64,000 nucleotides of DNA from NCBI RefSeq assembly GCF_000308695.1, contig NZ_BAGG01000036.1:39922-103921 (forward strand). The letters are read 5' to 3'. This stretch comes from Nocardia takedensis NBRC 100417 (lineage in GTDB: Bacteria > Actinomycetota > Actinomycetes > Mycobacteriales > Mycobacteriaceae). Shown here in pieces: positions 46,135 through 54,921 of the stretch (the first letter of the stretch is position 1; the number at the start of each line of letters is the position of its first letter). The translations under genes and the position numbers were made by a program. Below the pieces are notes generated by a model. The model did not search any database. It saw only the letters and a list, made by a program, of their open reading frames with translations, and had not been told where the DNA came from.

Positions 46135-46210
46135 TTGTTCTCCTTACGGATCGGTTCCCAGCCCGTGTCGATTGCGTGGGTTCGTCGCGTCCAGAACCTA
46201 TGGAGGCGGT

Positions 46211-46248
46211 GTTTCCCGGCTATCAAGGCTGTGTTTCGCCAGTGTTAC
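46211..46248 (-). promoter_or_regulatory. GlnR-binding site upstream of glnA1
   Basis: Read on the minus strand the site is GTAAC-N6-GAAAC-N6-TTGAT-N6-GAAAC, with all four half-sites exactly 11 bases apart. Three of four match the actinobacterial GlnR a/b-box consensus. It lies about 77 bases before the glnA1 start, so GlnR should control glnA1 according to nitrogen supply. Confidence 0.82.
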
Positions 46249-46386
46249 GCGTGCGGCTGGCCGGGTGTGAATGGTCACCCGAGCGCGACCTCCCGCCCCA
46301 TCCTGCCACCCCCGCGCCGGCCCGGGACGCTGAACTCCCCTTATGTGGATGACCGGCCGGACAGGGCCGCCGCCTACTCTGGAGCC

Positions 46387-46839
46387 ATGGCGCGCATCAC
46401 CGGTTCCTGGCTATCCGGACCCTCGGCGGAGTCGAACGACCCGGCTACGCCCGAGTTTCCCGGCGAACATCTCGGCCTCCCACGTACGGGTGCGGGGTCG
46501 ATCGCGGGGCAGTTGCGCCGGATCGCGGCCATGTTCGTCGACTGGCTGACGGCGGTCGGCATCTCGCTGCTGATCCTGCGTCATGTGAACGCGAACCTGC
46601 CGTTGGCGATCTGGTTCGCGGTGGGTGTGCTGGCGGTCACGCTGTTCGGGTTCACGCCGGGGCAGTACTTTCTGCGGCTGCGGGTGATCCGCATCGATCG
46701 GCCGGTCGGGGTGGGATTCGTGCGGGCCTTGGCGCGCCAGGTCCTGCTCTTGTTCGTGGTGCCCGCGCTGTTCACCGACGCCGACGGCCGCGGCATGCAC
46801 GACCGCGCGACCGGAACGGCCGTGGTCAACTCCCGCTGA
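46387..46839 (+). CDS. RDD-family membrane protein
   Basis: The 150-aa protein has a polar N-terminus and an RDD domain with two or three hydrophobic helices (AAMFVDWLTAVGISLLIL, LAIWFAVGVLAVTLFGF, QVLLLFVVPALFT) and the charged DRATGTAVV end. The same type of gene lies beside glnA1 in M. tuberculosis (Rv2219A). Its role is unknown. It is divergent from glnA1 and shares the promoter region with the GlnR box. Confidence 0.85.
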   Translation: MARITGSWLSGPSAESNDPATPEFPGEHLGLPRTGAGSIAGQLRRIAAMFVDWLTAVGISLLILRHVNANLPLAIWFAVGVLAVTLFGFTPGQYFLRLRVIRIDRPVGVGFVRALARQVLLLFVVPALFTDADGRGMHDRATGTAVVNSR

Positions 46840-46846
46840 GACGAGA

Positions 46847-46871
46847 AAAGCCCGCACCGGGTGCGGGCTTT
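46847..46871. terminator. Bidirectional terminator between the RDD and DUF4191 genes
   Basis: An 11-bp stem AAAGCCCGCAC/GTGCGGGCTTT with a CGG loop; the A-run and T-run make it a good terminator in both directions for the two convergent genes. Confidence 0.85.
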
Positions 46872-46884
46872 CGTCGGAGAAATG

Positions 46885-47628
46885 TCAGCGGCGGCGGATG
46901 GTGCGCTGGACGCCGCGCATCTTCGCGCCCGCGGGCATCGGACCCTTGGGCAGCGCCGGACCGCCGCGGGCGCCGAGCGCGGAAAGCCTGCCCTCGATGA
47001 GGTCGATGCGCTTGGTGTCGATGTTGCGCGGCAGTTTGGTGAGGTAGCGCTGCAATTGCTTGAGCGGGATCTGACCGTCCTCGTTGCCGATGATGACGTC
47101 GTAGATCGGGGTGTCGCCGACCAGTCGCGCGGTCTTCTTCTTCTCCTGGGCCAGCAGCGCCTTCAACCGCTGCGGTGAGCCCTCGGCGACGAAGATGACC
47201 CCGGGCAGGCCGATCACCCGGTGCACGGCGTCGAGTTGGGTGGTCGCCGCGACACCGTTGCTGACCCGCCATTTGCCCTGGAGGTTGTCGAGCACCCAGG
47301 CCGCCGCGCCCGCTTGGCCCTCGGCTTTGGCGTAGACGTTCTTCTGCACCCGGCGGCCGAAGAGGATGAACGCGGCGAGCAGACCGAGCAGCACGCCCAG
47401 CGGCAGCAGGTACCACAGCAGGCCGGTGAGCAGGCCGATCACCAGGAATACGACGATGCTCGCGACGAGCGCGCCGATCATCAGGGGCAGCAGCAGCTTG
47501 TCTTCCTTGCGCTGCATCCGGAACGCCTGCCACAACTGCTGACGCCGCTGCTTCGACGCGGCCTTGCGCTCGGCTTTCGCCGCGGCCTTCGCTTCCTTCG
47601 ACGGCTTGCCGCCCTTACCTACAGCCAT
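46885..47628 (-). CDS. DUF4191-family membrane protein
   Basis: The 247-aa protein (Rv2219 type) has a basic N-terminus (KASKQRRQQLWQAFRMQRKE), two adjacent transmembrane helices (about 48-70 and 75-95), and a cytoplasmic domain with GVIFVAEGSPQRLKALLAQE and DTPIYDVIIGNEDGQ. Lys/Arg-rich ends suggest membrane or nucleic-acid contact. Function unknown. In M. tuberculosis lipA and lipB follow; here EF-G2 follows instead. Confidence 0.88.
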   Translation of the reverse strand: MAVGKGGKPSKEAKAAAKAERKAASKQRRQQLWQAFRMQRKEDKLLLPLMIGALVASIVVFLVIGLLTGLLWYLLPLGVLLGLLAAFILFGRRVQKNVYAKAEGQAGAAAWVLDNLQGKWRVSNGVAATTQLDAVHRVIGLPGVIFVAEGSPQRLKALLAQEKKKTARLVGDTPIYDVIIGNEDGQIPLKQLQRYLTKLPRNIDTKRIDLIEGRLSALGARGGPALPKGPMPAGAKMRGVQRTIRRR

Positions 47629-47680
47629 GGTGCCCAGGATAGTGGCAGCGTATGGGCCGGTCGGCGGCGGGACGCGCGGG

Positions 47681-49876
47681 TCACGGCCGGGCGAGCACGC
47701 TCTGCGCCCGCTGGGCGGGCATGGGTTCGTGGCCGACGTGCGCGCGGCCGAATTCGCCGGTGCCGTGCGAGAGCGAACGCAGGTCGATGGCGTAGCGGCT
47801 GAGTTCGAGTTCGGGGACCTCCGCGCGTACGCGGGTGCGGCCGCGGCCGTCGGGTTCGGTGCCCAGCACGCGCCCGCGCCGCCCGGACAGGTCGCCGAGC
47901 ACCTGACCGAGATAGTCGTCGGCGACCAGGACCCACACCCGCGCGTACGGTTCGAGCAGCGCGACGCCCGCGCTCGCGGCGGCCTCCCGCAATGCCAGCG
48001 CGCCCGCGGTCTGGAAGGCGGCGTCGGAGGAGTCCACCGAATGCGCTTTCCCGTCGACGAGGGTGACCCGGATGTCGACCAGCGGATAGCCGGCCGCCAC
48101 TCCCTTCGCGGCCTGCGCGCGCACGCCTTTCTCGACCGAGGTAATGTACTGGCGCGGCACCGTCCCGCCGACCACGGCGTCCACGAATTCGATCCCGGAC
48201 CCGGCGGGCAGCGGCGCCACCTCGAGGACGCAGACCGCGTACTGACCGTGTCCGCCGGACTGTTTGACGTGGCGTCCGCGCGCGGTCGCCGGCCCCGCGA
48301 GCGTCTCGCGCAGGGCGACCTCGTGGTCGATCACGTCGACCGCGACGCCGAACCGCTCCCGCAACCGCTCCAACGCGACGTCGCGGTGCGCTTCGCCGAG
48401 ACACCGCAGCACCAGTTGGCGGGTCTGGTCGTTGTTCTCCAACCGCATCGCCGGATCCTCGGCGACCAAGCGCGCGAGGCCCTGCGAGAGTTTGTCCTCG
48501 TCGGCTTTGCCGTGCGCGCGGATCGCGATCGGCAGCAGCGGGTCGGGCATCGCCCACGGTTCGATGACCAGCGGCGTGCCGGTGCCGGACAGGGTGTCGC
48601 CGGTCTCGGCGTGGCCGAGTTTGGCGACGTAGGCGATATCGCCCGCGATGACCCGTCCGAGCGGCCGCTGGGTGCGGCCGAACGGCGCGGTGACGGCTCC
48701 GGCGCGCTCGTCGACGTCGTGGTCGGGATGTCCGCGTTCGGCGAGGCCGTGTCCGCACACGTGCACGGTGTCCTCGGCGTGCAGGGTGCCGGAGAACACC
48801 CGCACCAGCGACACCCGGCCGACGTAGGGGTCGGAGGTGGTGCGGATCACCTCGGCCGCCAACGCGGCGTCCGGATCGCAGCTCAGGGCGGTGGGCGCGC
48901 TGCCGTTGGTCGCGGGGGCGGCGGCCACGGCGTGTTCGGCGGGCGTGGGGAAGCCCGCGGCGATCAGGTCGAGCAGTTCGACGGTGCCGAGTCCTTGGCG
49001 CGCGCCGTCGGGGGCCGGTGCGGCGAACAGCACCGGATGGAACTGTCCGCGCGCGACGGCGCGCTCCAGGTCGCCCACCAGGGTGTCGAGATCCAGCGCG
49101 GCCCCGGACAGGTACCGCTCCATCAGCGATTCGTCCTCGCTCTCGGCGATGATCGCCTCGATCAGCCGCTCCCTGGCGGGACGAAGTTGCGCGCGCTGGT
49201 CCTCGCTCGGATCGTCGAACTGCGCCCCGCCGTCGGCGTAGTCGGCAACCCGCTCGGCGAGCAGTTCGATCATGCCGGTGACCGGCCGGTGCCCGTCGCC
49301 GCCGCGCGGTCCGTAGACCGGCAGATGCAGCGGAAGGACGTTCTCCGCGCCACCGCCGCCGAGGGCGGCGTGGAAGGTCGACACCATGTCGTCGAAGTCC
49401 TCGCGGGCGGTGTCGAGGTGGGTGATCACGATCGCCCTCGGCATCCCGACCGCGGCGCACTCCTCCCACAGCGCGCGCGTGGCCCCGCTCACCCCCTCGG
49501 GGCCCTCGGCGGCCGACACCACGAACAGGGCGGCGTCGGCGGCGCGCAACCCCGCGCGCACCTCGCCGACGAAATCCGCGTACCCGGGGGTGTCGATCAG
49601 GTTGATCTTCGTCCCGGACCAGCCGACCGGCACCACCGCCAACTGCACCGACCGGCGCCTGCGCTGTTCGATGTCGTCGTAGTCGGACAGGCAGGTCCCG
49701 TCCTCGACCCGACCCGCCCTGGTGACCGCGCCCGCCGTGTAGGCGAGCGCTTCCACCAGGGTCGTCTTACCCGCGCCGCCGGGGCCGACGAGCACCACGT
49801 TGCGAATGTGCTCGGGCCGGTCCACGGTGATCGCCGCGCCGTCGCCCGCGGCCGGTCCACTCGATTTGTCCACCAT
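47681..49876 (-). CDS. fusA2: Elongation factor G-like GTPase (EF-G2)
   Basis: The 731-aa translational GTPase has G1 GPGGAGKTTLVEAL (about residue 32), G3 DTPGYADF (about 95), G4 THLD in VITHLDTAR (about 148), and EF-G domains III-V with the tail ELSRYAIDLRSLSHGTGEF. It resembles the second EF-G of mycobacteria (Rv0120c, FusA2), which lacks the usual rps/tuf neighbours; the exact role is unclear. Inserted Gly/Ala-rich loops differ from the housekeeping EF-G. Confidence 0.9.
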   Translation of the reverse strand: MVDKSSGPAAGDGAAITVDRPEHIRNVVLVGPGGAGKTTLVEALAYTAGAVTRAGRVEDGTCLSDYDDIEQRRRRSVQLAVVPVGWSGTKINLIDTPGYADFVGEVRAGLRAADAALFVVSAAEGPEGVSGATRALWEECAAVGMPRAIVITHLDTAREDFDDMVSTFHAALGGGGAENVLPLHLPVYGPRGGDGHRPVTGMIELLAERVADYADGGAQFDDPSEDQRAQLRPARERLIEAIIAESEDESLMERYLSGAALDLDTLVGDLERAVARGQFHPVLFAAPAPDGARQGLGTVELLDLIAAGFPTPAEHAVAAAPATNGSAPTALSCDPDAALAAEVIRTTSDPYVGRVSLVRVFSGTLHAEDTVHVCGHGLAERGHPDHDVDERAGAVTAPFGRTQRPLGRVIAGDIAYVAKLGHAETGDTLSGTGTPLVIEPWAMPDPLLPIAIRAHGKADEDKLSQGLARLVAEDPAMRLENNDQTRQLVLRCLGEAHRDVALERLRERFGVAVDVIDHEVALRETLAGPATARGRHVKQSGGHGQYAVCVLEVAPLPAGSGIEFVDAVVGGTVPRQYITSVEKGVRAQAAKGVAAGYPLVDIRVTLVDGKAHSVDSSDAAFQTAGALALREAAASAGVALLEPYARVWVLVADDYLGQVLGDLSGRRGRVLGTEPDGRGRTRVRAEVPELELSRYAIDLRSLSHGTGEFGRAHVGHEPMPAQRAQSVLARP

Positions 49877-49950
49877 GTGTCACGCATCCTCGCCTCGACA
49901 CCGGGTCCTTCGAGCTTCCCACCATCGCGGGCGTCGCGTCCACGGTTTGC

Positions 49951-50205
49951 TCAGCTGTTCTCGCAGCCGATGCCGTTGCCGTCGCGGTCCAGGTCGTAGA
50001 CGTCGGGACCGATCACGGTGACCCGCCCGGTGTAGGCCGGACCGTTCCCGCTGCCGCCTTCGCAGTCGACGTCGGAGGCGTACGGGACGCAGGGGGTGTA
50101 GGAGGGGTGGCAACCGGACTGCGGTGCGGCCGAGGCCGCGCCTGCCGCGGCGACGACGAAGCCGGCGGCCAGGGCCGAGATTCCGAGGGTGGCGACGAAA
50201 CGCAT
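49951..50205 (-). CDS. Secreted excalibur calcium-binding domain protein
   Basis: The 84-aa protein has a signal peptide (cleavage likely after ASA) and a C-terminal excalibur motif, with the Asp-rich loop DLDRDGNGIGCE matching DxDxDGxxCE and a second Cys in DVDCEGG. Such small proteins bind calcium at the cell surface. It lies alone downstream of nothing recognisable and is convergent with no gene. Confidence 0.88.
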   Translation of the reverse strand: MRFVATLGISALAAGFVVAAAGAASAAPQSGCHPSYTPCVPYASDVDCEGGSGNGPAYTGRVTVIGPDVYDLDRDGNGIGCENS

Positions 50206-50500
50206 TGTGCTCCATTCGATTCGAGTGCGGAGCAGAAGTGTGCCACGCGCTGCGGCGCGGTGTGTCCGATTCGAGGTTCATACGGCGTATCGACCGACAC
50301 GCCACCGCATGTCGGGCGTGTCGCGACCGGCGGGCAATCTTCCGGACATGTGTCGACACTCACATCGGTACACGCCGGACTTTCTGTTGCCAATCTGCTG
50401 CTCTTACAGTGCCTTTCGTATTCGGCCCACGGTCGGCGACCACGCGGCCGCCCTACCGTGGGATGGTCGATCGTGCGAGCGTGATGGAGGGTGACCGCCG

Positions 50501-53137
50501 ATGCTGGTCATCAACGAACGGGCGGCCGTGCCGCGGTCCGAACAGCGAGTCCTCGACTGGATGCGAACCTGGAAGGGCCAATACATCATCGTCGGCCTGG
50601 CGATCTCGGGCTGTCACGTCCCGCGACGACACGGCGAAACCGACCCCGGCGGAGCGGAACTGGTGGTCATCACCCCGCGCGCGGTCGTCGTCGTCGAAGT
50701 CAGGGACACCGTGCCCGACGCCACCAGCGGCGTCCTGTCCGTCCGCGCCGCCGGTCCCTGGCGGCTGTCCGGATTCGACGGCGACCCGCTGCGCGACGCC
50801 GCCGAACCGTTCGAGCAGGTCGCCGACAACCTCGGGGCGCTGAAAGACCTGGTCCGCGAACACCATTCCGACGCCTACGTCGACGGCGTGATCGTCGTGG
50901 TGCCGCCGTGGGAGTCCACCGTCGTCCTCGAGGTCGAGACCCCGCAGCAGGGCTGCGGCGTCGTCCTCGGCTCCACCCCGGGCGAACTGCGCGCCTGGCT
51001 GCACCGCACGTCCAACCGCAAACTGCTCTGGACCGCCGAAGCCGTGCACGCGCTGCTCGAGGACCTCGAACTCGACCACCTCGTCTCCCTCGAAGCCCTT
51101 CTCGCCGAGGGCTTCCCGTCGGCAACCGGGCGCCGCCGCGGCGCCGCCCTCGCCGGCGAACCCCTCGCGACCACCACCGCCTACCCGGACCACCTCGCCC
51201 GGCCCGCGCAACGCCGTCTCGCCGAAACCGGTCGGCCCGGTCTGCTTCTCGCTCCCGCCGGTGATTCGGCGTACGCTCCGAACGGGCCCGAGCCGAAGAT
51301 CCCGAGCGCACCGAGGGAGGCCGCAGCCGTGGAATCCGCGCATCAGCCCCACACCGATCCGCCGAGTTCGTCCCGTGGTGACGGGGTGGACGAGCCCTCG
51401 CGGGGCGAACCCGCCGGGCAGGTCGAGCGGGCGGGCGTCGACCCGTCCGCGTTCGCCGATCCGGTCAGAGGTGCATGCCGCCCGGTGGCGGTGCACGAGG
51501 AAGGTGAAGCCGGGCTCCGCCAGGCACCCGAGCACGCGCGCTCGGCCGACGAGCGCCGGAGGGATGCCCGCGCCGCCTTCGACCCGAACGCGGCCGACGG
51601 GGAAGCGGCGGACACATACCGGGGCGGTGCGTCCCCCGGTGGGATGGCGGATTCACGGCGGGGGAGCGCGTCGAATGTGGCGGCCTGGTTCGCCGCCAGT
51701 CGTCCGCGTGAGCGCGCTGATGCCGAGGGTTTCGCGGTCGCGGGTCGACATGAGCCGGTCGCGGCGTATGTCGATGGCGAAGTCGTCTCGGGTGTTCGAG
51801 GGGCGGGCGGACCCGGGCGGTCGGTCACCGAGCAGTCGGCGTGGTCGGCTGCCGAAGGAGCTGCGCGGTCGACCGAGGCTTCACCTGTGCGGTCGGCTGC
51901 GGGTGTGTCCGCGGTTCCCACTGACGTGGGCCCCGAACACTCGATGGCCGCTGACTCTCCCGTCGCGCCGCGCGTGCGGGTCGAGCAGTCCGCGAGCGGG
52001 CCGGCACAGGTCTCCGGGGGCTCCGAGGAACGACCGACGCTCGCCCGCCGGGAACCGGGCGCGACCTGGGCCGGCTTCTCCGCGCGGGAAGCCGACCGCC
52101 GTGCGGCCGTCGAGGCCCGGCGCGAACCGCCCGTCCCCGCCGTCGCCGCGACGACGGGGGAGCAGGCCGATGTCGCCGAGGTTCCTGTCACCCCGGCCCC
52201 GGCGGCTCGTCGGGATACGCCGCCGGTGGCGTTGATGCTCGCGTTGGAGGCCGCGCTGTCCGCCACCACCACCCGCGAGCCCGAGATCGCCGTCGTGGAC
52301 GCGCCGCCCGCCGGTGTCCGCGACCAGGATCTCGGCCGCGCGTTCGTCGACGGGCAGCCCCCGGAATTCGACGGCGTGACCACTACGGGTCAGCCGCTCC
52401 CGATCGATCCCGGCTCCACCGGGCGCGCGCCGGTCGTCGGCGGCCAACGCCCGACACGCTCACCCGGCCAGGGCGGCGACGGCGCGCCGTGGATCGGCCC
52501 CGACACCATCGCGCCCGAACCGCCCTACGTGCGTCCCCCGTGGATTCCGCCGGACGACGAGTCGATGCGTCCGGTGCGCCCCGTCGACGACCGCGCCCGC
52601 GAGCAGGACGCCCCGCGGCCGGCCCTGACCGTCGTGCCCCATCCCGAACTCGAGCACGAGGACGGGGCGGCGGCCCTGCCGCCCGCCGCGCACGCGAGCG
52701 CCACCTTCACCGACCAGTGGTCGTCGTGGATCGAACCGCGCCAGTACACTGACAGGCCGCCGACGCCGTTGCGCCGCCCGGCCCCCGTCCTCGCCCCGGT
52801 CGAGCGGGAACCGCAGCGCCGTCCGATCCCGTCGATCGCCGTGGTCGCCGCCCGTCTGCCGGGTGCGGTCGGGGCGGGCGTCGCCCCCGCGGGCAAGGTG
52901 CTCGCGAAACTCAACGCCGACGGTCACCTTCCGCAACGCGCCGTCGCGATCGGCGTCATCGCGCTCACCGCCGGCGTCGTCTGGATGCTGGCCACCACCG
53001 GCACCACCGCGTACCGCGAGGGCGTGGAGCAGCGGCCCACGAATTCCCGGGTCGAAGCCCCGCCGCCGGGGACGGAACCCGCCCTGGTCCCGTTCGACAC
53101 CCTGCCCGCCTGCTTCCCGCTGCCCACCAACTGCTGA
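50501..53137 (+). CDS. Large NERD-like domain protein with disordered middle and C-terminal membrane helix
   Basis: The 878-aa protein has three parts. Residues 1-215 form a compact domain: MRTWKGQYIIVGLAISG, then GAELVVITPRAVVVVEVRD, resembling the NERD (nuclease-related) core with its Asp/Glu-x-Lys-type strand, though the Lys is replaced (EVRD). Residues about 220-790 are low-complexity, rich in Ala, Pro, Gly, Arg and acidic residues, and predicted disordered. A hydrophobic helix (AVAIGVIALTAGVVWML, about 830-846) precedes a short Cys-containing tail. The ATG follows GGAGGG. The NERD identity is tentative. Confidence 0.7.
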   Translation: MLVINERAAVPRSEQRVLDWMRTWKGQYIIVGLAISGCHVPRRHGETDPGGAELVVITPRAVVVVEVRDTVPDATSGVLSVRAAGPWRLSGFDGDPLRDAAEPFEQVADNLGALKDLVREHHSDAYVDGVIVVVPPWESTVVLEVETPQQGCGVVLGSTPGELRAWLHRTSNRKLLWTAEAVHALLEDLELDHLVSLEALLAEGFPSATGRRRGAALAGEPLATTTAYPDHLARPAQRRLAETGRPGLLLAPAGDSAYAPNGPEPKIPSAPREAAAVESAHQPHTDPPSSSRGDGVDEPSRGEPAGQVERAGVDPSAFADPVRGACRPVAVHEEGEAGLRQAPEHARSADERRRDARAAFDPNAADGEAADTYRGGASPGGMADSRRGSASNVAAWFAASRPRERADAEGFAVAGRHEPVAAYVDGEVVSGVRGAGGPGRSVTEQSAWSAAEGAARSTEASPVRSAAGVSAVPTDVGPEHSMAADSPVAPRVRVEQSASGPAQVSGGSEERPTLARREPGATWAGFSAREADRRAAVEARREPPVPAVAATTGEQADVAEVPVTPAPAARRDTPPVALMLALEAALSATTTREPEIAVVDAPPAGVRDQDLGRAFVDGQPPEFDGVTTTGQPLPIDPGSTGRAPVVGGQRPTRSPGQGGDGAPWIGPDTIAPEPPYVRPPWIPPDDESMRPVRPVDDRAREQDAPRPALTVVPHPELEHEDGAAALPPAAHASATFTDQWSSWIEPRQYTDRPPTPLRRPAPVLAPVEREPQRRPIPSIAVVAARLPGAVGAGVAPAGKVLAKLNADGHLPQRAVAIGVIALTAGVVWMLATTGTTAYREGVEQRPTNSRVEAPPPGTEPALVPFDTLPACFPLPTNC

Positions 53138-53141
53138 TCGG

Positions 53142-53490
53142 TCAGTCCGGGGTCGTGGTCGCGCGCTCCAGCGCGCGATGCAGCCAGTGCAGCGCCGCGC
53201 CCGACGTCTGCGCGGTGTGGATCTCGGCGGTCAGGTCCCAGTATCGGAGGACGCGACGGTCGGTGGCCGCGGCGTCGAGCAGTCGCCGTCGAAAACCCGT
53301 CGAGTCGCGTTCCCGGCGGGCCGAAGCGTGGGCGGTGACGAACCGGTCGAGCGCGGGCCCCGGGTGCGGGTCGACGTCCGCCGCCACCGAAGGGTCGGCG
53401 AGGGAACAGGCTTCGGCCACGCCCGTGACCAGTCACCCGCGACAGCTCTCCGATGCTCACGAGCCCGGCAAGGGATGTGTTCTGCGTCAT
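53142..53490 (-). pseudogene. MerR-family regulator remnant with internal deletion and frameshift
   Basis: An ATG at 53490 starts MTQNTSLAGLVSIGELSRVT, the first turn of a MerR helix-turn-helix, but the frame is then lost. From about 53420 a second frame gives VAEACSLADPSVAADVDPHP and ends LHWLHRALERATTTPD, the C-terminal part of the same MerR subfamily, in another frame. The recognition helix, wing and coiled coil are missing (about 130-160 codons deleted, by comparison with my memory of the family). The adjacent divergent maleylpyruvate-isomerase-type gene is intact and the operator persists. Confidence 0.72.
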
Positions 53491-53499
53491 GTTCGCTGG

Positions 53500-53520
53500 A
53501 ACCTCCACCCCGCTGGAGTT
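53500..53520. promoter_or_regulatory. MerR-type operator in the divergent promoter
   Basis: The imperfect inverted repeat AACCTCCA-N5-CTGGAGTT lies between the MerR remnant and the DinB-like gene, in the position and style of MerR-family sites such as ACCTCAACC...TTGAGGT. A -10-like TAGCGT starts 3 bases after it, so the operator sits in the promoter spacer. Confidence 0.55.
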
Positions 53521-53562
53521 CCTAGCGTAGCCGGACTACCAGCAGCACAAGGAGATACGCCG

Positions 53563-54213
53563 ATGCCCCCTACCTCGTCGATGACCACCGAAGAGATCTG
53601 GCGCGCGGTCGCCGTCGAACGCGCGAGCCTGGCGGAACTGCTGCGCGACCTCCCCGATGGCGCCTGGGAACACGCCTCGCTGTGCGCGGACTGGGCCGTC
53701 CGTGACGTCGTGGCGCACCTGATCCTGTCCGCGCGCCCGACCGTCGGCGCGATCCTGCTCGGCCTGCTCCGCGCCTGCGGCGATCTGCATCGGATGATCC
53801 GCGACACCGCGATCCGCCACGCCGCCCGCCGCACGAACGAGCAACTGCTCGCCGAATTCTCGGCCGGGATCGAGCTGCGCGTCGCCGCGCTGGGCACCAC
53901 TCCCGCCGACCGACTCATGGATGTTCTCGTGCACGGTCAGGACATCGCCGTCCCCCTCGGTGTCGCACATCCGCTGCCGGACGCCGCCGGGCGCGCGGCC
54001 CTCGACCGGGTGTGGGAACTGGACGATCAGTTCGGCGCCCGTGCCGGATTCGCCGGGTACCGGTTGGTGACCGACGACGACGCCTGGCAGGTCGGAGCGG
54101 GCGCGACCATTCGCGGCACGGCCGAGGCGCTGCTGCTCTTGGTTTCCGGCCGTGCGGTCGAGCCCGGCCGACTGACCGGCGCCGGCGCCGAGTCGTGGCG
54201 GGCCCGCTCCTGA
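53563..54213 (+). CDS. Maleylpyruvate isomerase-family mycothiol-dependent enzyme (DinB-like)
   Basis: The 216-aa protein has the DinB/TIGR03083 pattern: SLAELLRDLPDGAWEHASLCADWAVRDVVAHL (about residues 18-55, with His53 as a probable metal ligand) and later MDVLVHGQDIAVPLG (about 123, second His/Asp region). Such enzymes use mycothiol or metal for isomerase or transferase reactions. The ATG at 53563 follows GGAG. It is the usual neighbour and target of the MerR type found broken beside it. Confidence 0.85.
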   Translation: MPPTSSMTTEEIWRAVAVERASLAELLRDLPDGAWEHASLCADWAVRDVVAHLILSARPTVGAILLGLLRACGDLHRMIRDTAIRHAARRTNEQLLAEFSAGIELRVAALGTTPADRLMDVLVHGQDIAVPLGVAHPLPDAAGRAALDRVWELDDQFGARAGFAGYRLVTDDDAWQVGAGATIRGTAEALLLLVSGRAVEPGRLTGAGAESWRARS

Positions 54214-54347
54214 TCGACCGCGGCGCGGAGGTGAAAGGTGCTGGGGTGCGGATCGATCCGTCCGATTGGTCTGGGTAGTATCTGCCCGTTCCTGATGTGT
54301 GATCCAAGTCTCAGTCCCGTTCGTTCGTGTCCAGACGTAGGAGTCCC

Positions 54348-54872
54348 ATGTCGTATCCACCGGAAGGTCGACCGCCGTATCCGGGCCAGCAGCAGCCGCA
54401 GGGCTATCCGGCGGGCCAGTACGGACCGGGCGCCGCGCCGCCCCAGGGCTACTATCAGCAGCCGCCCAAGAAGAAGCCGGTCTGGCCGTGGATCCTCGGC
54501 GGCGTCGCGGTGGTGCTGCTCGTGGTGGTCGGCGGTTGCGTGGCGTTGGTCGCCGGCGTCGTCAACGAGGTCGATGACGAACTGAACCGCCAGGTCGCCG
54601 TCACCTATGAGGTCGAGGGCAGCGGGACGGACGCGTCGATCACCTACTCCGGCAGTGATTTCGACATCGCCCAGGAGACCGCGGCGACGATGCCGTGGCG
54701 CAAGCAGGTGACCGTCGAGGGATTCAGCTCGTATGTGAGTCTCAGCGCGACCAACGGCGCGAACGGCGGCGAGATCACCTGCCGGATCAAGGCGGGCGAC
54801 CGGGTGGTCTCCGAGCAGACTTCCAGCGGCCCCTACGCCTCGGCGAGTTGTAGCGGCGACGCGGGCGACTGA
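54348..54872 (+). CDS. Membrane protein with MmpS-like C-terminal domain
   Basis: The 174-aa protein has a Pro/Gln/Gly/Tyr-rich cytoplasmic N-terminus (about 1-45), one transmembrane helix (VWPWILGGVAVVLLVVVGG) and an exported beta-sandwich-like domain with AVTYEVEGSGTDASITYSGS and two cysteines (GEITCRIKA, SASCSG). The outer domain resembles MmpS accessory proteins that work with MmpL transporters, but no mmpL gene is near. The ATG follows GTAGGAG. Confidence 0.8.
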   Translation: MSYPPEGRPPYPGQQQPQGYPAGQYGPGAAPPQGYYQQPPKKKPVWPWILGGVAVVLLVVVGGCVALVAGVVNEVDDELNRQVAVTYEVEGSGTDASITYSGSDFDIAQETAATMPWRKQVTVEGFSSYVSLSATNGANGGEITCRIKAGDRVVSEQTSSGPYASASCSGDAGD

Positions 54873-54897
54873 ATCCGCCTGCGACGAGATCTGACAG

Positions 54898-54916
54898 TTA
54901 GGTTTTGCTAACCTAA
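54898..54916. promoter_or_regulatory. IdeR/DtxR iron box
   Basis: TTAGGTTTTGCTAACCTAA matches the 19-bp IdeR/DtxR consensus at 17 of 19 positions. It ends 5 bases before the siderophore-interacting protein start, so iron-bound IdeR would repress that gene when iron is plentiful. Confidence 0.92.
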
Positions 54917-54921
54917 AGGTC

